DNA of 64,000 bases from Granulibacter bethesdensis (GTDB lineage Bacteria; Pseudomonadota; Alphaproteobacteria; Acetobacterales; Acetobacteraceae). The stretch is from assembly GCF_001889525.1 (NCBI RefSeq), contig NZ_CP018192.1, forward strand, positions 496,001-560,000, read 5' to 3'. A model generated the notes under the pieces. The model saw nothing but the letters and a program-made list of their open reading frames with translations, made no database searches and had not been told where the DNA came from. Below, in pieces: positions 54,359 to 63,308 of this stretch; within the stretch, counting starts at the first letter, position 1, and each line of letters starts with the position of its first letter. A program made the translations under genes and the position numbers.

Positions 54359-56182
54359 ATGAAACACCTGCGGCAAATGCTGTCAGTGAAGCCTTTTGAG
54401 ACAGTCCCCGGGGGGCGTGTGAACAACGACAACCAAACCCGCAGCCTGCCGACCCGGACGCTGCCATTTATTTTTCACTACGTTCGCCGCCATCCTGTCG
54501 GGCATCTGACTGTCCTGTTATCCGTGCTGATGGCGGTGTCCTTTGCAACGTTCTCCCAGTACGGCGTCAAGAATCTGGTGGACGTGCTTTCCGGCAATCG
54601 TGTGGATGAGGTCTGGAGCGCATTCGCCATTCTCGCCGGGTTGATCGCCGCCGATAATATGAGCTGGCGTATCGGGGGATGGGTCTCCACCCACACATTC
54701 GTTGCGGTCACAGGCGATCTGCGCCGTGATCTGTTCGAACATCTGACCGGACACTCCCCGGCCTATTTTGCGGATCGTCTGCCGGGCATGCTCGCCGGGC
54801 GTATTACGGCCACCGGGAATGCGATCTTTCAGCTTGAGCAGCTTTTTTCATGGAACGTGTTACCGCCGACTTTTGCGGTTGTGCTGTCCGTAGCGATGCT
54901 GGCCCTGGTCAGCCCGCTGATGTCCGCGACACTGGCTCTGATCTCGCTGGGACTCGGGGCTGTGCTGATGATCTGGGCAGCACGCGGCAACAGGTTGCAT
55001 GAACGTTATGCAACCGATGCGGCAAGGGTGGATGGCGAACTGGTCGATGTCATCAACAATATGCCGCTGGTGCGTGCTTTCGGTGCGACGCTGAGGGAAC
55101 GGGAGCGATTTGCGGCCCGTGTTCAGGATGAAATGTCAGCGCGTGGCCATTCCCTGCGCTATCTGGAGCGGTTGCGGCTGTTTCATGCGGTGTTTACGGC
55201 GGCGTTGACAGCCGGGCTGCTGGTCTGGGCAATCCTGTTGTGGCAGCACAAGATGGCGAGCACCGGTGACGTTGTTCTGGTGACTACGCTCGGCTTCAAT
55301 ATCCTGCATGGTACCCGCGATCTGGCCGTGGCGCTGGTGAATATGGTGCAGGATGTGGCCCGTCTGTCAGAAGCTCTGGCAACATTGTTGCTGCCGCATG
55401 ATCTGCGTGACCAGACGGATGCGCATACCCTCCCTTCTGCTGTAGGGGCGGTCGAATTCAGGGATGTCACCTTTGCCTATCCGGGTGCCAGCCCTGTTCT
55501 GAAGAAGTTCAATCTTGTCGTCCCTGCCGGGCAGCGTGTCGGGTTGGTTGGGCGCTCCGGCTCTGGCAAGACCACGGTTTTAACCCTGATGCAGAGGCTG
55601 CGTGAGCTCGGGGAGGGACAGATCCTGATCGACGGGCACAATATCGCGACCATGACGCAGGAAAGCCTGCGTGATGCGATCAGTATCGTGCCGCAGGATG
55701 TCATGCTGTTCCATCGCTCGGTGATCGATAATATTCGTTATGGCAAGCCTGATGCGAGCTTTGCCGAGGTGGAGGCGGCTGCGGAAGCTGCGTGCTGCCG
55801 TGACTTCATCGACGACCTGACCGAAGGATACGATACGATCGTGGGTGACCGCGGGGTGAAGCTTTCCGGGGGCCAACGGCAGCGGTTGGCCATCGCCCGG
55901 GCTTTCCTGCGTAATGCGCCTGTGCTGGTGCTGGATGAAGCAACCAGTGCGCTCGACAGTGAAAGCGAACGGGCCGTTCAGAGGGCGCTTGATCGCTTGA
56001 TGCAGGGTCGAACCGTGATTGCCGTGGCGCATCGTCTGTCCACGCTGAAGAACTTCGATCGGATCGTGGTGATGCAGCATGGCCGTATCCTGCAGGATGG
56101 CTCGCCGACCGAACTGGAGCGTAACGAAGGACCGTTCCGGGATCTGTTGCTTCAGCAGACCATGATGATTGCCGCCGAATAA
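54359..56182 (+). CDS. ABC exporter, fused membrane and ATPase domains
   Basis: The 607-residue protein has six N-terminal membrane helices (about residues 45-340) and a C-terminal ATPase. The ATPase has Walker A GRSGSGKTT, signature LSGGQRQRLAIARAF, Walker B VLVLDEATSALDSESE and the H-loop VAHRLS. No N-terminal C39 peptidase domain is present, so it does not look like the processing exporter for the double-glycine peptides. It resembles half-transporters of the MsbA/lipid or drug type; substrate unknown. The ATG at 54359 has AGGATC upstream. Confidence 0.87.
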   Translation: MKHLRQMLSVKPFETVPGGRVNNDNQTRSLPTRTLPFIFHYVRRHPVGHLTVLLSVLMAVSFATFSQYGVKNLVDVLSGNRVDEVWSAFAILAGLIAADNMSWRIGGWVSTHTFVAVTGDLRRDLFEHLTGHSPAYFADRLPGMLAGRITATGNAIFQLEQLFSWNVLPPTFAVVLSVAMLALVSPLMSATLALISLGLGAVLMIWAARGNRLHERYATDAARVDGELVDVINNMPLVRAFGATLRERERFAARVQDEMSARGHSLRYLERLRLFHAVFTAALTAGLLVWAILLWQHKMASTGDVVLVTTLGFNILHGTRDLAVALVNMVQDVARLSEALATLLLPHDLRDQTDAHTLPSAVGAVEFRDVTFAYPGASPVLKKFNLVVPAGQRVGLVGRSGSGKTTVLTLMQRLRELGEGQILIDGHNIATMTQESLRDAISIVPQDVMLFHRSVIDNIRYGKPDASFAEVEAAAEAACCRDFIDDLTEGYDTIVGDRGVKLSGGQRQRLAIARAFLRNAPVLVLDEATSALDSESERAVQRALDRLMQGRTVIAVAHRLSTLKNFDRIVVMQHGRILQDGSPTELERNEGPFRDLLLQQTMMIAAE

Positions 56183-56212
56183 GCGGCCAGATTGCGGCTC
56201 AAACAGGGACAG

Positions 56213-56247
56213 AGGCTGGGCACTGCAGAAGGGTGTCCAGCCTTTTT
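56213..56247 (+). terminator. Rho-independent terminator after the ABC exporter gene
   Basis: AGGCTGG pairs with CCAGCCT, extended by CAC/GTG with a bulge. A TTTTT run follows, 30 bases after the stop codon. Confidence 0.75.
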
Positions 56248-56290
56248 ATACACGTCACTGCGATGAGAAGCAAAAAAGAAGGGGAAGCCG

Positions 56291-56308
56291 GCGGGGGTAG
56301 TCCCCCGC
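56291..56308 (-). terminator. Possible terminator on the rpsU strand
   Basis: GCGGGGG/CCCCCGC forms a 7-bp stem with a four-base loop. On the minus strand a T-rich stretch begins about 12 bases later. It lies 166 bases beyond rpsU. Confidence 0.35.
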
Positions 56309-56473
56309 TGCGGTCTCCAACCCGGTTCCGTCAGAATGAAGGTGCTGCCCGATTGGGCGGCAGGGACGGAAGCGGTTTTCAGGCGGGCTGGTTATCACCA
56401 TCCCTGTCCGGCCGCCCTATGGCTGGCCGGGTATATGTGCGGGACCGTTGGGCCCGGCTTGGCGGAAGGTGTA

Positions 56474-56677
56474 TCAGAACCCTTCACGCTCCAGACGCTT
56501 GCGCTCCAGCTTACGGGCGCGGCGAACGGCTTCAGCAGCTTCACGAGCCTTGCGCTCCGACGGCTTTTCAAAGTGCCGACGCAGCTTCATTTCACGGAAA
56601 ATGCCTTCGCGCTGCATCTTCTTCTTGAGCGCCTTGAGCGCCTGATCGACATTATTGTCACGAACCAGAACTTGCAC
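56474..56677 (-). CDS. rpsU: 30S ribosomal protein S21
   Basis: This 67-residue basic protein starts [20 protein letters not shown], with [20 protein letters not shown] next and a Lys/Arg/Glu-rich helix at the end. It matches bacterial S21, which helps the ribosome engage mRNA at initiation. On the minus strand, divergent from def. Confidence 0.96.
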   Translation of the reverse strand: MQVLVRDNNVDQALKALKKKMQREGIFREMKLRRHFEKPSERKAREAAEAVRRARKLERKRLEREGF

Positions 56678-56942
56678 TGGGTAGTCATCTCCTTTCTCTG
56701 GACGGTCTGAACCCGGGCCGCACGAACGGGTCCCGCTGGAGACTCCAACGGAAGGCGGGGCCTATAGCACAGTTTTGCCGAAGAAAACAAAGCTTGTTTC
56801 TGTTGCCTGATATTTTCTGGCTCTGGCGGGTCGAAACAGGTCTTTCTGATACCGTTTCGTGCCTTGCGGCGTCCAGTTTCGTAACGGACAATACGATCAA
56901 GATCAGGCCAGGTGGCAGCGGTAAATACGGGAGAGGCGCGCA

Positions 56943-57488
56943 ATGTCGATTCTGAAGATCGCACGTATGGGGCATCCCGTGCTGCTGCGTCGTGCTGATC
57001 CTGTGCCCGATCCAACCGCGCCGGAGATAAAACGCCTGGCTCTGGATATGATTGAAACCATGATCGATGCCCCGGGTGTGGGGCTGGCGGCACCACAGGT
57101 TTATCAACCCCTTCGTATGTTCGTATTTCGTGTGCCTGTCTCCCGCGGTGGCGAGGAAGTCCCTCCCACCGTGCTGATCAACCCTGAGCTTGAACTGGTG
57201 GGGGATGATATCCAGATGTGCTGGGAGGGATGCCTCTCCATTCCCGGCTTCCGCGGGGAGGTGCCACGTGCCATGCGCGTCCGTTACCGTGGTATCGGAC
57301 TCGACGGGGCTGTCATTGAGCGTGAAGCCAGCGGCTTTCACGCGAATGTCATTCAGCATGAATACGACCATCTGGACGGTATCCTGTATCCTATGCGGAT
57401 GAACGATCTCGGGAGGCTGGGCTTTGAGGAGGAAATTGCCCGCGCACAGGCGGCCCTGGCAGCGGAACAGAAGGATGATGCAGAATGA
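56943..57488 (+). CDS. def: Peptide deformylase
   Basis: This 181-residue metalloenzyme removes the formyl group from nascent N-terminal Met. The three motifs are GVGLAAPQ (45-52), EGCLS with the metal ligand Cys97, and QHEYDH with His139, Glu140 and His143. AGGCGCGCA precedes the ATG as a weak ribosome site. A four-base overlap joins it to the COQ9-like gene. A second def copy may exist elsewhere in the genome. Confidence 0.94.
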   Translation: MSILKIARMGHPVLLRRADPVPDPTAPEIKRLALDMIETMIDAPGVGLAAPQVYQPLRMFVFRVPVSRGGEEVPPTVLINPELELVGDDIQMCWEGCLSIPGFRGEVPRAMRVRYRGIGLDGAVIEREASGFHANVIQHEYDHLDGILYPMRMNDLGRLGFEEEIARAQAALAAEQKDDAE

Positions 57489-58132
57489 TTGCCCCGCTGG
57501 ACTCTCTGGTAGCCGATCCTGAACAGGATAGGGTTATTGCGGCGCTGCTGCCCCATGTTCCTGTTCTGGGGTGGACCGAGGCCGCTTTGCGCAGAGCCTT
57601 GAGCGATCTGTCCCTGCCTTCCGAAGATGCGCCTTTATTCTGGCATGGTGGGGCTGCTGGCCTGATCGAGGCATGGTCCGACTGGTTGGATCGGGCCATG
57701 ACGGCAGAGGTCGGCGAGCAGGCGTGCGGTATCACGAAACTGAGCGCCCGTGTCCGTCTGGCCATTGTGGCCAGGCTTTCTCTGATGGGGCCGCACCGTG
57801 AGGCCGCACGCAGGGCCGCTGCGGCATTGGCTTTGCCGGGCCGAGCCCGTATTGCGGCGCGCTGTCTGGCGCAAACGGTGGATGCAATCTGGTATGCTGC
57901 AGGAGATCGTTCTGCGGATATCAGTTGGTACACAAAACGCATTATTTTGACCGGAATATGGAGTGGAACATTGCTGGTCTGGTTGCGGGAGCGATATGAT
58001 CATGATGAAGCCGCGCTGGCTTTTCTGGATCGCAGGCTTGCCGGTGTCGCACAGTTCGGACGCCTGAAGGCACGGATCACGGAAGGACTGGCAGGCGGCC
58101 CGTCAGCCTTTCATTCCCAGCCAGGCGCATAA
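57485..58132 (+). CDS. COQ9-family ubiquinone biosynthesis protein
   Basis: The 215-residue protein has the COQ9 pattern: LPHVPVLGWTEAALRRA near residue 22, and the highly conserved GDRSADISWYTKRIILTGIW (about residues 138-157) in the lipid-binding helix region. TetR-like helices fill the rest. COQ9 binds lipids and supports COQ7 hydroxylation in ubiquinone synthesis; bacterial members are mostly alphaproteobacterial. It is coupled to def. Confidence 0.9.
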   Translation: MIAPLDSLVADPEQDRVIAALLPHVPVLGWTEAALRRALSDLSLPSEDAPLFWHGGAAGLIEAWSDWLDRAMTAEVGEQACGITKLSARVRLAIVARLSLMGPHREAARRAAAALALPGRARIAARCLAQTVDAIWYAAGDRSADISWYTKRIILTGIWSGTLLVWLRERYDHDEAALAFLDRRLAGVAQFGRLKARITEGLAGGPSAFHSQPGA

Positions 58133-58180
58133 CCCTTCGTAAAAGGGTATAGGAATGCCAATCAGGATGAGCACAGTTTT

Positions 58181-59059
58181 ATGCCCCGCGTCCTGATCAC
58201 CCATATCACTACGTATCGCTATCATCAGCCGGTTTCGCTGGGAAGGCACCGGCTGATGATGCGTCCGCGTGACAGTCATGATCTGCGTATGAACGATGCG
58301 ACCCTGACATTCTATCCGCCCCCCGTGGAGACACGCTGGGCCCATGATGTTTTTGGAAATTCAGTCTGCTATGTGCAGCCTGACCCGGCAGAGTCCGATC
58401 GGTTTGAAATCACATCACGGCTTGATCTGGATCATTTCCCCAGCAATGAAGATCTGCCGATTGATCCGGTGGCGCGCACATACCCGTTCGGTTACGCGGC
58501 CGAGGAATTACCGGATATCGCGCGTCTACAGGAGCGGCATCATCCCGATCCGGATCACAGGCTGGAACTGTGGGCGCGCAAATTCGTCCGCAAGGGTCGT
58601 GCTACCGGGACGATGCGACTGCTGATGGATATGACGCGCGCGATTCAGCGAGACTTTACTTACGAAGCGCGCGATACACAGGGCACCCAGGCTCCGCTCA
58701 AGACGCTTGATCTTGGCAGAGGGGCATGCCGTGATTTCGCCCTGCTGATGATGGAAGCTGTGCGATCGCTGGGTTTCGCGGCCCGTTTCGTCAGCGGGTA
58801 TCTGTACGACCCGGACATAAAAGGTCCCGCCATGGTTGGAGGCGCTACCACCCATGCCTGGTGCGCCGTCTATCTGCCGGGCGCGGGGTGGGTGGAGTTC
58901 GATCCAACCAACGGGCTGATCGCCGGGCGTAACCTGATCCGTATCTGCGTGGCCCGCACCCCCTCCCAGGCAGTACCGATTGCCGGGAGCTATATGGGAC
59001 GTTCCGGTGATTTCGCCACATTGTCAGTTGATGTGCAGATCAAGACGGAAACGGCTTGA
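58181..59059 (+). CDS. Transglutaminase-like cysteine protease family protein
   Basis: The 292-residue protein has an N-terminal beta domain with THITTYRYHQPVSLGRHRLM, then a transglutaminase-like core. The triad is Cys in GRGACRDFALLMMEAVRSLG (about residue 185), His in TTHAWCAVYLPGAGW and Asp in EFDPTNG. Most relatives are uncharacterised and are often near proteasome-like or circular ATP-grasp genes, neither of which is seen here. It overlaps the OsmC-like gene by four bases. Confidence 0.87.
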   Translation: MPRVLITHITTYRYHQPVSLGRHRLMMRPRDSHDLRMNDATLTFYPPPVETRWAHDVFGNSVCYVQPDPAESDRFEITSRLDLDHFPSNEDLPIDPVARTYPFGYAAEELPDIARLQERHHPDPDHRLELWARKFVRKGRATGTMRLLMDMTRAIQRDFTYEARDTQGTQAPLKTLDLGRGACRDFALLMMEAVRSLGFAARFVSGYLYDPDIKGPAMVGGATTHAWCAVYLPGAGWVEFDPTNGLIAGRNLIRICVARTPSQAVPIAGSYMGRSGDFATLSVDVQIKTETA

Positions 59060-59562
59060 CCGCAGTGCCGTGCCTTATATTGGGCGAGGTGTTTTCTTAT
59101 GAGCCATTCTTACTCTCCCGGATTGTCTGGACCGGCAATCGCGGGCAGGGTACATCGGGCTATTGCGATTATGATCACAGCTGGGATATTGCCGTACCGG
59201 GCAAGCCGGTGATCCATTGCTCCAACGATTCGTTGCTCGGTGGTGACACCACCAGAATGAACCCTGAAGATCTTCTGCTGTCGGCCTTAGCCGCGTGCCA
59301 TATGCTCTGGTATCTGCATTACGCTTCAGAGTCGGGCATTGTGGTTACGTCCTATGAAGATCAGCCCGTCGGCATTGCCGAGGTGGTGGCGGGAGGAGCC
59401 GGCCAGTTTGTGTCATCGACCCTGCACCCTCGTGTCACGGTTCATGCACAGGCCGATCTTGCCATGGCCGAGGCCATTCATCACCGGATTCATGAAGTGT
59501 GTTTGATCGCCCGTTCGATGAAATTGCCGGCTTATTGCGCGCCTGAATTTATATCCGGCTAA
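59056..59562 (+). CDS. OsmC/Ohr-family peroxidase-like protein
   Basis: The family segments are SRIVWTGNRGQGTSGYCDYD, NPEDLLLSALAACHMLWYLHYA with one catalytic Cys, and EVCLIARSMKLPAYCAPEF. In OsmC the second redox Cys lies in the C-terminal part; a Cys near residue 145 (EVCLIARS) fits. These enzymes reduce organic hydroperoxides. The start is uncertain: a TTG overlapping the upstream stop, or a GTG at 59089, which gives a more typical N-terminus. Confidence 0.83.
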   Translation: MTAVPCLILGEVFSYEPFLLSRIVWTGNRGQGTSGYCDYDHSWDIAVPGKPVIHCSNDSLLGGDTTRMNPEDLLLSALAACHMLWYLHYASESGIVVTSYEDQPVGIAEVVAGGAGQFVSSTLHPRVTVHAQADLAMAEAIHHRIHEVCLIARSMKLPAYCAPEFISG

Positions 59563-59607
59563 GTTGGGCCGGGCAAAAACAGTCTGCAACATTGCCTTCA
59601 AACGGAA

Positions 59608-59632
59608 AACGGCCCCGCAGGGCGGGGCCGTT
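59608..59632. terminator. Perfect 11-bp terminator hairpin between OsmC and isocitrate lyase genes
   Basis: AACGGCCCCGC pairs with GCGGGGCCGTT around a three-base loop. On the minus strand a TTTTCCGTTT run follows, suiting aceA; on the plus strand it ends the OsmC transcript. A second inverted repeat (AGACGCC/GGCGTCT) follows at about 59635-59662. Confidence 0.75.
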
Positions 59633-59829
59633 CCAGACGCCAGCCCGGGGGTGCCGGCGTCTCATCGCGTCGATTGGTCCGAGCCGAGGGGCGACGTCGA
59701 ACCGATCGGCGCATCCCTGTCGCGGTGTCTGGAAAGCAGTGTTGCGGAAAGGGGACTCTCCAGCGGTCAGGGACCAGTTCCGGCTGCCCTGTGTTAGGGG
59801 GCAGGACAGCCGGATTTCGTTGTTCCGTA

Positions 59830-61143
59830 TTAGTGGAACTGCTCTTCTTCCGTGCTGCCGGCGAAGGCAGTGGTGGAAGACTGACCCTGAGACACCGCCA
59901 TGGAGATCGCGTCGAAGTAAGACACGCCCACTTCGCGCTGATGGCGGGTGGCGGTGTAACCGTCGGCTTCTGCCTCGAACTCGGCCTGCTGCAGTTCGGA
60001 ATACGCTGCCATGCCACGGTCCTTGTAGCCACGGGCCAGCTGGAACATGGAGTAGTTCAGGGTATGGAAGCCCGCCAGCGTGACGAACTGGAACTTGTAG
60101 CCCATCGAACCGATCGCGCGCTGGAATTCGGCGATCTTCTCCGGCGGGAGCTTCTTCTTCCAGTTGAAGCTGGGGGAGCAGTTGTAGGCCAGCATCTTGC
60201 CCGGGAACTGCTTGGCGATCGCGTTGGCGAACTGCTCGGCTTCTTCCAGGTTCGGCTCGCTGGTTTCCCACCACAGCAGGTCGGCATACGGCGCATAAGC
60301 CAGAGAGCGAGCGATCGCGTAATCGACGCCCACGCCTTCCTTGATGCGATAGAAGCCTTCCGGGGTGCGCTCACCGCTGATGAACGGATGGTCGCGCTCA
60401 TCGACATTGGTGGTCAGCAACTGGGCGGCATGGCTGTCGGTGCGGCACAGCAGAACGGTCGGCACGCCTTCGACATCGGCGGCCAGACGGGCTGCGTTCA
60501 GGGTGCGGATGTGCTGGCTGATCGGCACCAGAACCTTGCCACCCAGGTGGCCGCACTTCTTTTCGGAAGCGAGCTGGTCTTCGAAGTGAACGCCGGCGGC
60601 GCCCGCATCGATCATGGCCTTCATCAGCTCGTAGGAGTTCAGCGCGCCACCGAAGCCGGCTTCGGCATCGGCCACGATCGGGGCCATCCAGTGAATGTCG
60701 CCATCACGGCCGGCCTTGGCGCCTTCCATGTGGGCGATCTGGTCGGAGCGACGCAGCGCGTTATTGATGCGGCGGACAACGGCCGGAACCGAGTTCGCGG
60801 GATACAGGGACTGGTCGGGATACATTTCACCGGCCAGGTTGGCATCGGCGGCAACCTGCCATCCGGACAGGTAGATGGCCTTCAGGCCGGCCTTGACCTG
60901 CTGAACCGCCTGGTTGCCGCTCAGGGCGCCCAGCGTGTTCACGAACGGCTCATTACGCAGCAGCGTCCACAGACGCTTCGCGCCCATTTCGGCAATGGTG
61001 TGCTTGACGCGGAAGCTGCCAGCCAGCTTCTCCACATCGGCCTGGGTATAGTCGCGCTTAACGCCAGCGAAGCGTTCTTCCATATCGAAGGGAACGCTGC
61101 CGGCGCCGTCCGGCGCGAAACAGATGGAGGCCATGTGACGCAT
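59830..61143 (-). CDS. aceA: Isocitrate lyase
   Basis: This glyoxylate-bypass enzyme splits isocitrate to glyoxylate and succinate. The 437-residue protein has the catalytic [13 protein letters not shown] loop (about residue 190), [15 protein letters not shown], the YNCSPSFNW segment and the C-terminal STEEEQFH. The ATG at 61143 has GAGGGAG eight bases before it. Malate synthase is not in the window. A regulator of the RamB/ScfR type is divergently transcribed from the shared 158-base intergenic region. Confidence 0.96.
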   Translation of the reverse strand: MRHMASICFAPDGAGSVPFDMEERFAGVKRDYTQADVEKLAGSFRVKHTIAEMGAKRLWTLLRNEPFVNTLGALSGNQAVQQVKAGLKAIYLSGWQVAADANLAGEMYPDQSLYPANSVPAVVRRINNALRRSDQIAHMEGAKAGRDGDIHWMAPIVADAEAGFGGALNSYELMKAMIDAGAAGVHFEDQLASEKKCGHLGGKVLVPISQHIRTLNAARLAADVEGVPTVLLCRTDSHAAQLLTTNVDERDHPFISGERTPEGFYRIKEGVGVDYAIARSLAYAPYADLLWWETSEPNLEEAEQFANAIAKQFPGKMLAYNCSPSFNWKKKLPPEKIAEFQRAIGSMGYKFQFVTLAGFHTLNYSMFQLARGYKDRGMAAYSELQQAEFEAEADGYTATRHQREVGVSYFDAISMAVSQGQSSTTAFAGSTEEEQFH

Positions 61144-61301
61144 AATTATTACTCCCTCGGCTCTTAACTGCGCAACATTTGGCACTTTTTTCCGGCTTTG
61201 ACACCCCTAAAATTAAAAATTTGCTGAAATTTAGTAAATTTGTTTACGGCTTGGTTGTAATTTTGCAAACTGTGTAAATTACAACGCGTGAAAATAATGT
61301 C
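61144..61301. promoter_or_regulatory. Divergent aceA/regulator control region with RamB-like site
   Basis: This AT-rich region holds TTTGCAAA at 61262-61269, the core of the C. glutamicum RamB site. It lies inside a perfect inverted repeat, TTGTAATTT/AAATTACAA (61255-61263 and 61276-61284, 12-base spacer). A further GTAAA/TTTAC repeat (61234-61247) lies closer to aceA. It is a natural operator for the adjacent regulator; that is inference. Confidence 0.65.
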
Positions 61302-62696
61302 ATGTCTCGTCCTCTGATCGGGCGCACCGTTCGCCGGTTGCGACAGGAACGTGGAGAGTCTCAGCAATCGCTTGCAGTGAGGCTGGGGATTTCTGCGAGC
61401 TATCTGAATTTGATCGAGCATGACCAGCGTGGCGTGACAGCGTCGTTGCTGATCAAACTGGCGGAAACGCTGCGGGTTGATTTGCGTGCTCTGTCCGGCC
61501 AGCAGGAGCGACATCTCCAGACTGGATTGCGAGAGGTTTTCGCCGATCCGATGCTGGCGAACGAGAGCGTGTCGGTGGAGGAGGTGGAACAGCTTGCCGC
61601 CGCCAGTCCCAACGCAGCCCGGGCAATTCTCACGCTTTATCGGTCCTGGCGTGTCGCACGGGAGGATGCGGGCGGCATCGCACTGCCGTCTGGTCGCCGT
61701 ATCCTGCTACCGAACGAGGAGGTACGCGATCTGTTTGCCGAGCGGCAGAACTACTTCGCAGAACTGGAGGCAGCCGCCGGAGCGATCTGTGCCGATCTGC
61801 GCACTACCCCGGCAGAGGCCAATCATGCCATTGCCGAGCGGCTGCGCGCCCGCCACGGGCTGACCATCCGGGTCGGCCCTTCAGAAGGCGTACACCGGCG
61901 TTACGATCCTTCTGGTTCCAGCCTGTTTCTGTCAGAACAACTGCCGCGCGAAAGCCGGGGTTTCCATATGGCCTTCCAGCTAGCCTTGATGGAAATCAGA
62001 GAGGCGGTGGAAGGGGTGATCACGACCTCCCGTCTCAGCACGCCGGAGGCCGAGGGAGTGCTGCGAATCGGGCTGCTGAATTATTCCGCGGCCGCGATTC
62101 TGATGCCTTATGAAGCGTTCCGGCATGCGGCCCTGGAATTGCGACACGATATGGATTTGTTGGCGGCACGCTTTTGCGTCAGTTTCGAGCAGGCCTGTCA
62201 GCGTCTGGCCTCGTTACAGCGGCCGGAAGCACGTGGGGTGCCGTTCTTTTTTCTGCGGACGGATGCGGCGGGGAATGTGTCGAAGCGTTTTTCCGCAGCC
62301 GGCTTTCCATTCGCGCGTTTCGGTGGCTCCTGCCCCCGCTGGGTCGTGCATGAGGCGTTCACTTCCCCCGGTGCCATCCGGGTGCAGGTGGCACGGCTGC
62401 CGGATGGTGCGACTTTTCTGTGTTTCGCGCGCTGTGTGCGTGGGGTGGCAGAGCGATGGGGAGATCCTCCGCCGCTTCATGTGGTGGCAATGGGCTGCGA
62501 CATCGCTCATGCACCGGACATTATCTACGGCGATGGCATCGACATCGAACGGGCGGCCGTGGGAATCGGGCTGTCCTGCCGCCTCTGTGACCGACAGGAT
62601 TGCCGCAGCCGAGCCTTCCCGCCGCTGGAACACCGCATTGCGCTTGACCCCAACACAACGGCAGAAAGCCCGTATCGTTTTCAGGAGCAGCATTAG
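61302..62696 (+). CDS. RamB/ScfR-type XRE-family transcriptional regulator
   Basis: An N-terminal Xre helix-turn-helix (about residues 8-62, RLRQERGESQQSLAVRLGIS and SYLNLIEHDQRG) is followed by an ImmA/IrrE-like region. There the usual HExxH is replaced by GFHMAFQLALMEI, so no protease activity is expected. The C-terminal DUF2083-like domain has SCPRWVVHEAF and a CRLCDRQDCRSRAFPP cysteine cluster. Members (RamB, ScfR) control acetate, glyoxylate and short-chain acyl-CoA metabolism, and it lies divergent from aceA. The ligand is probably an acyl-CoA, unproven here. Confidence 0.88.
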   Translation: MSRPLIGRTVRRLRQERGESQQSLAVRLGISASYLNLIEHDQRGVTASLLIKLAETLRVDLRALSGQQERHLQTGLREVFADPMLANESVSVEEVEQLAAASPNAARAILTLYRSWRVAREDAGGIALPSGRRILLPNEEVRDLFAERQNYFAELEAAAGAICADLRTTPAEANHAIAERLRARHGLTIRVGPSEGVHRRYDPSGSSLFLSEQLPRESRGFHMAFQLALMEIREAVEGVITTSRLSTPEAEGVLRIGLLNYSAAAILMPYEAFRHAALELRHDMDLLAARFCVSFEQACQRLASLQRPEARGVPFFFLRTDAAGNVSKRFSAAGFPFARFGGSCPRWVVHEAFTSPGAIRVQVARLPDGATFLCFARCVRGVAERWGDPPPLHVVAMGCDIAHAPDIIYGDGIDIERAAVGIGLSCRLCDRQDCRSRAFPPLEHRIALDPNTTAESPYRFQEQH

Positions 62697-62836
62697 GACT
62701 GATTGCCGATGCTCTTTCGGATCGGTGCGACTGCGTATTTTTAAGCTCACGTTACAGGCTGATATCGTCCCGTAAGACTCTGACACAGAATATTTTTAGT
62801 TCTTTCGATCACGAATCGTTGATAGTGGGTCTTCGG

Positions 62837-62862
62837 CTGTGCCCCAAAAGACACAGTTTTTT
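62837..62862 (+). terminator. Possible terminator downstream of the regulator
   Basis: A CTGTG/CACAG 5-bp stem with a ten-base loop is followed by six Ts, 140 bases past the regulator stop. Confidence 0.4.
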
Positions 62863-62916
62863 GGACAGAGTGTTGCTAAAAACTCGTTCATTCTTCCTCA
62901 TACCGACGGTGCGCCC

Positions 62917-63303
62917 ATGACAACATTGCAGTCCGGTGCGACTATCATCCCGTTTCCTTTTCGGCCTTGCGTCGTAAAGCGCCTCATGGCCCGTTCCGGG
63001 TTCGGCGAGGCTTATGAAAGCGATTTTGCCGCCCGCTGGGGATTTGCCCGTGTCACTGTGGTCGATGGCGAGGCTGATACCGATCCCTACATCGCTCTGT
63101 ATCGGGAGGGGGAAAGCTGGTCTGCCTGGGGCATCGCCTATGTGGATCAGAAATATATGCCCTGGCATGGCGCCACCGGGCGCGATCTGGGAGAATTTAA
63201 TACGCTTGATGATGCTATGTCTGCTGTCACGATGCATGCCACTCTGCCGCCCACTGCGCCGCGGCAAGCCGATGCGGGGCAGCTGGCAGTCCGCAGCAAA
63301 TAA
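62917..63303 (+). CDS. Conserved-looking hypothetical protein
   Basis: The 128-residue protein starts MTTLQSGATIIPFPFR and has an ordered, codon-biased sequence. GEAYESDFAARWGFARVTVVDGEADTDPYIALYREGESWSAWGIAY suggests a compact alpha/beta domain rich in Trp and Tyr. No signal peptide or membrane helix is seen. I recognise no family. The frame is open to 62839, but that stretch crosses the terminator-like hairpin, so I prefer the ATG at 62917. It converges on the Rieske oxygenase gene. Confidence 0.6.
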   Translation: MTTLQSGATIIPFPFRPCVVKRLMARSGFGEAYESDFAARWGFARVTVVDGEADTDPYIALYREGESWSAWGIAYVDQKYMPWHGATGRDLGEFNTLDDAMSAVTMHATLPPTAPRQADAGQLAVRSK

Positions 63304-63308
63304 AGGCT

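Noticed and set aside
54182-54376. 64-codon minus-strand frame before the ABC exporter gene
   Set aside because: No ribosome site, no domain, and unusual composition; it overlaps the exporter's start region.
54359-56182. ABC exporter considered as the processing transporter for the double-glycine peptides
   Set aside because: It lacks an N-terminal C39 peptidase domain and is 20 kb away.
62809-63267. 152-codon minus-strand frame opposite the hypothetical gene at 62917
   Set aside because: The plus-strand frame has better codon use and composition; the opposite frame shows no domain.
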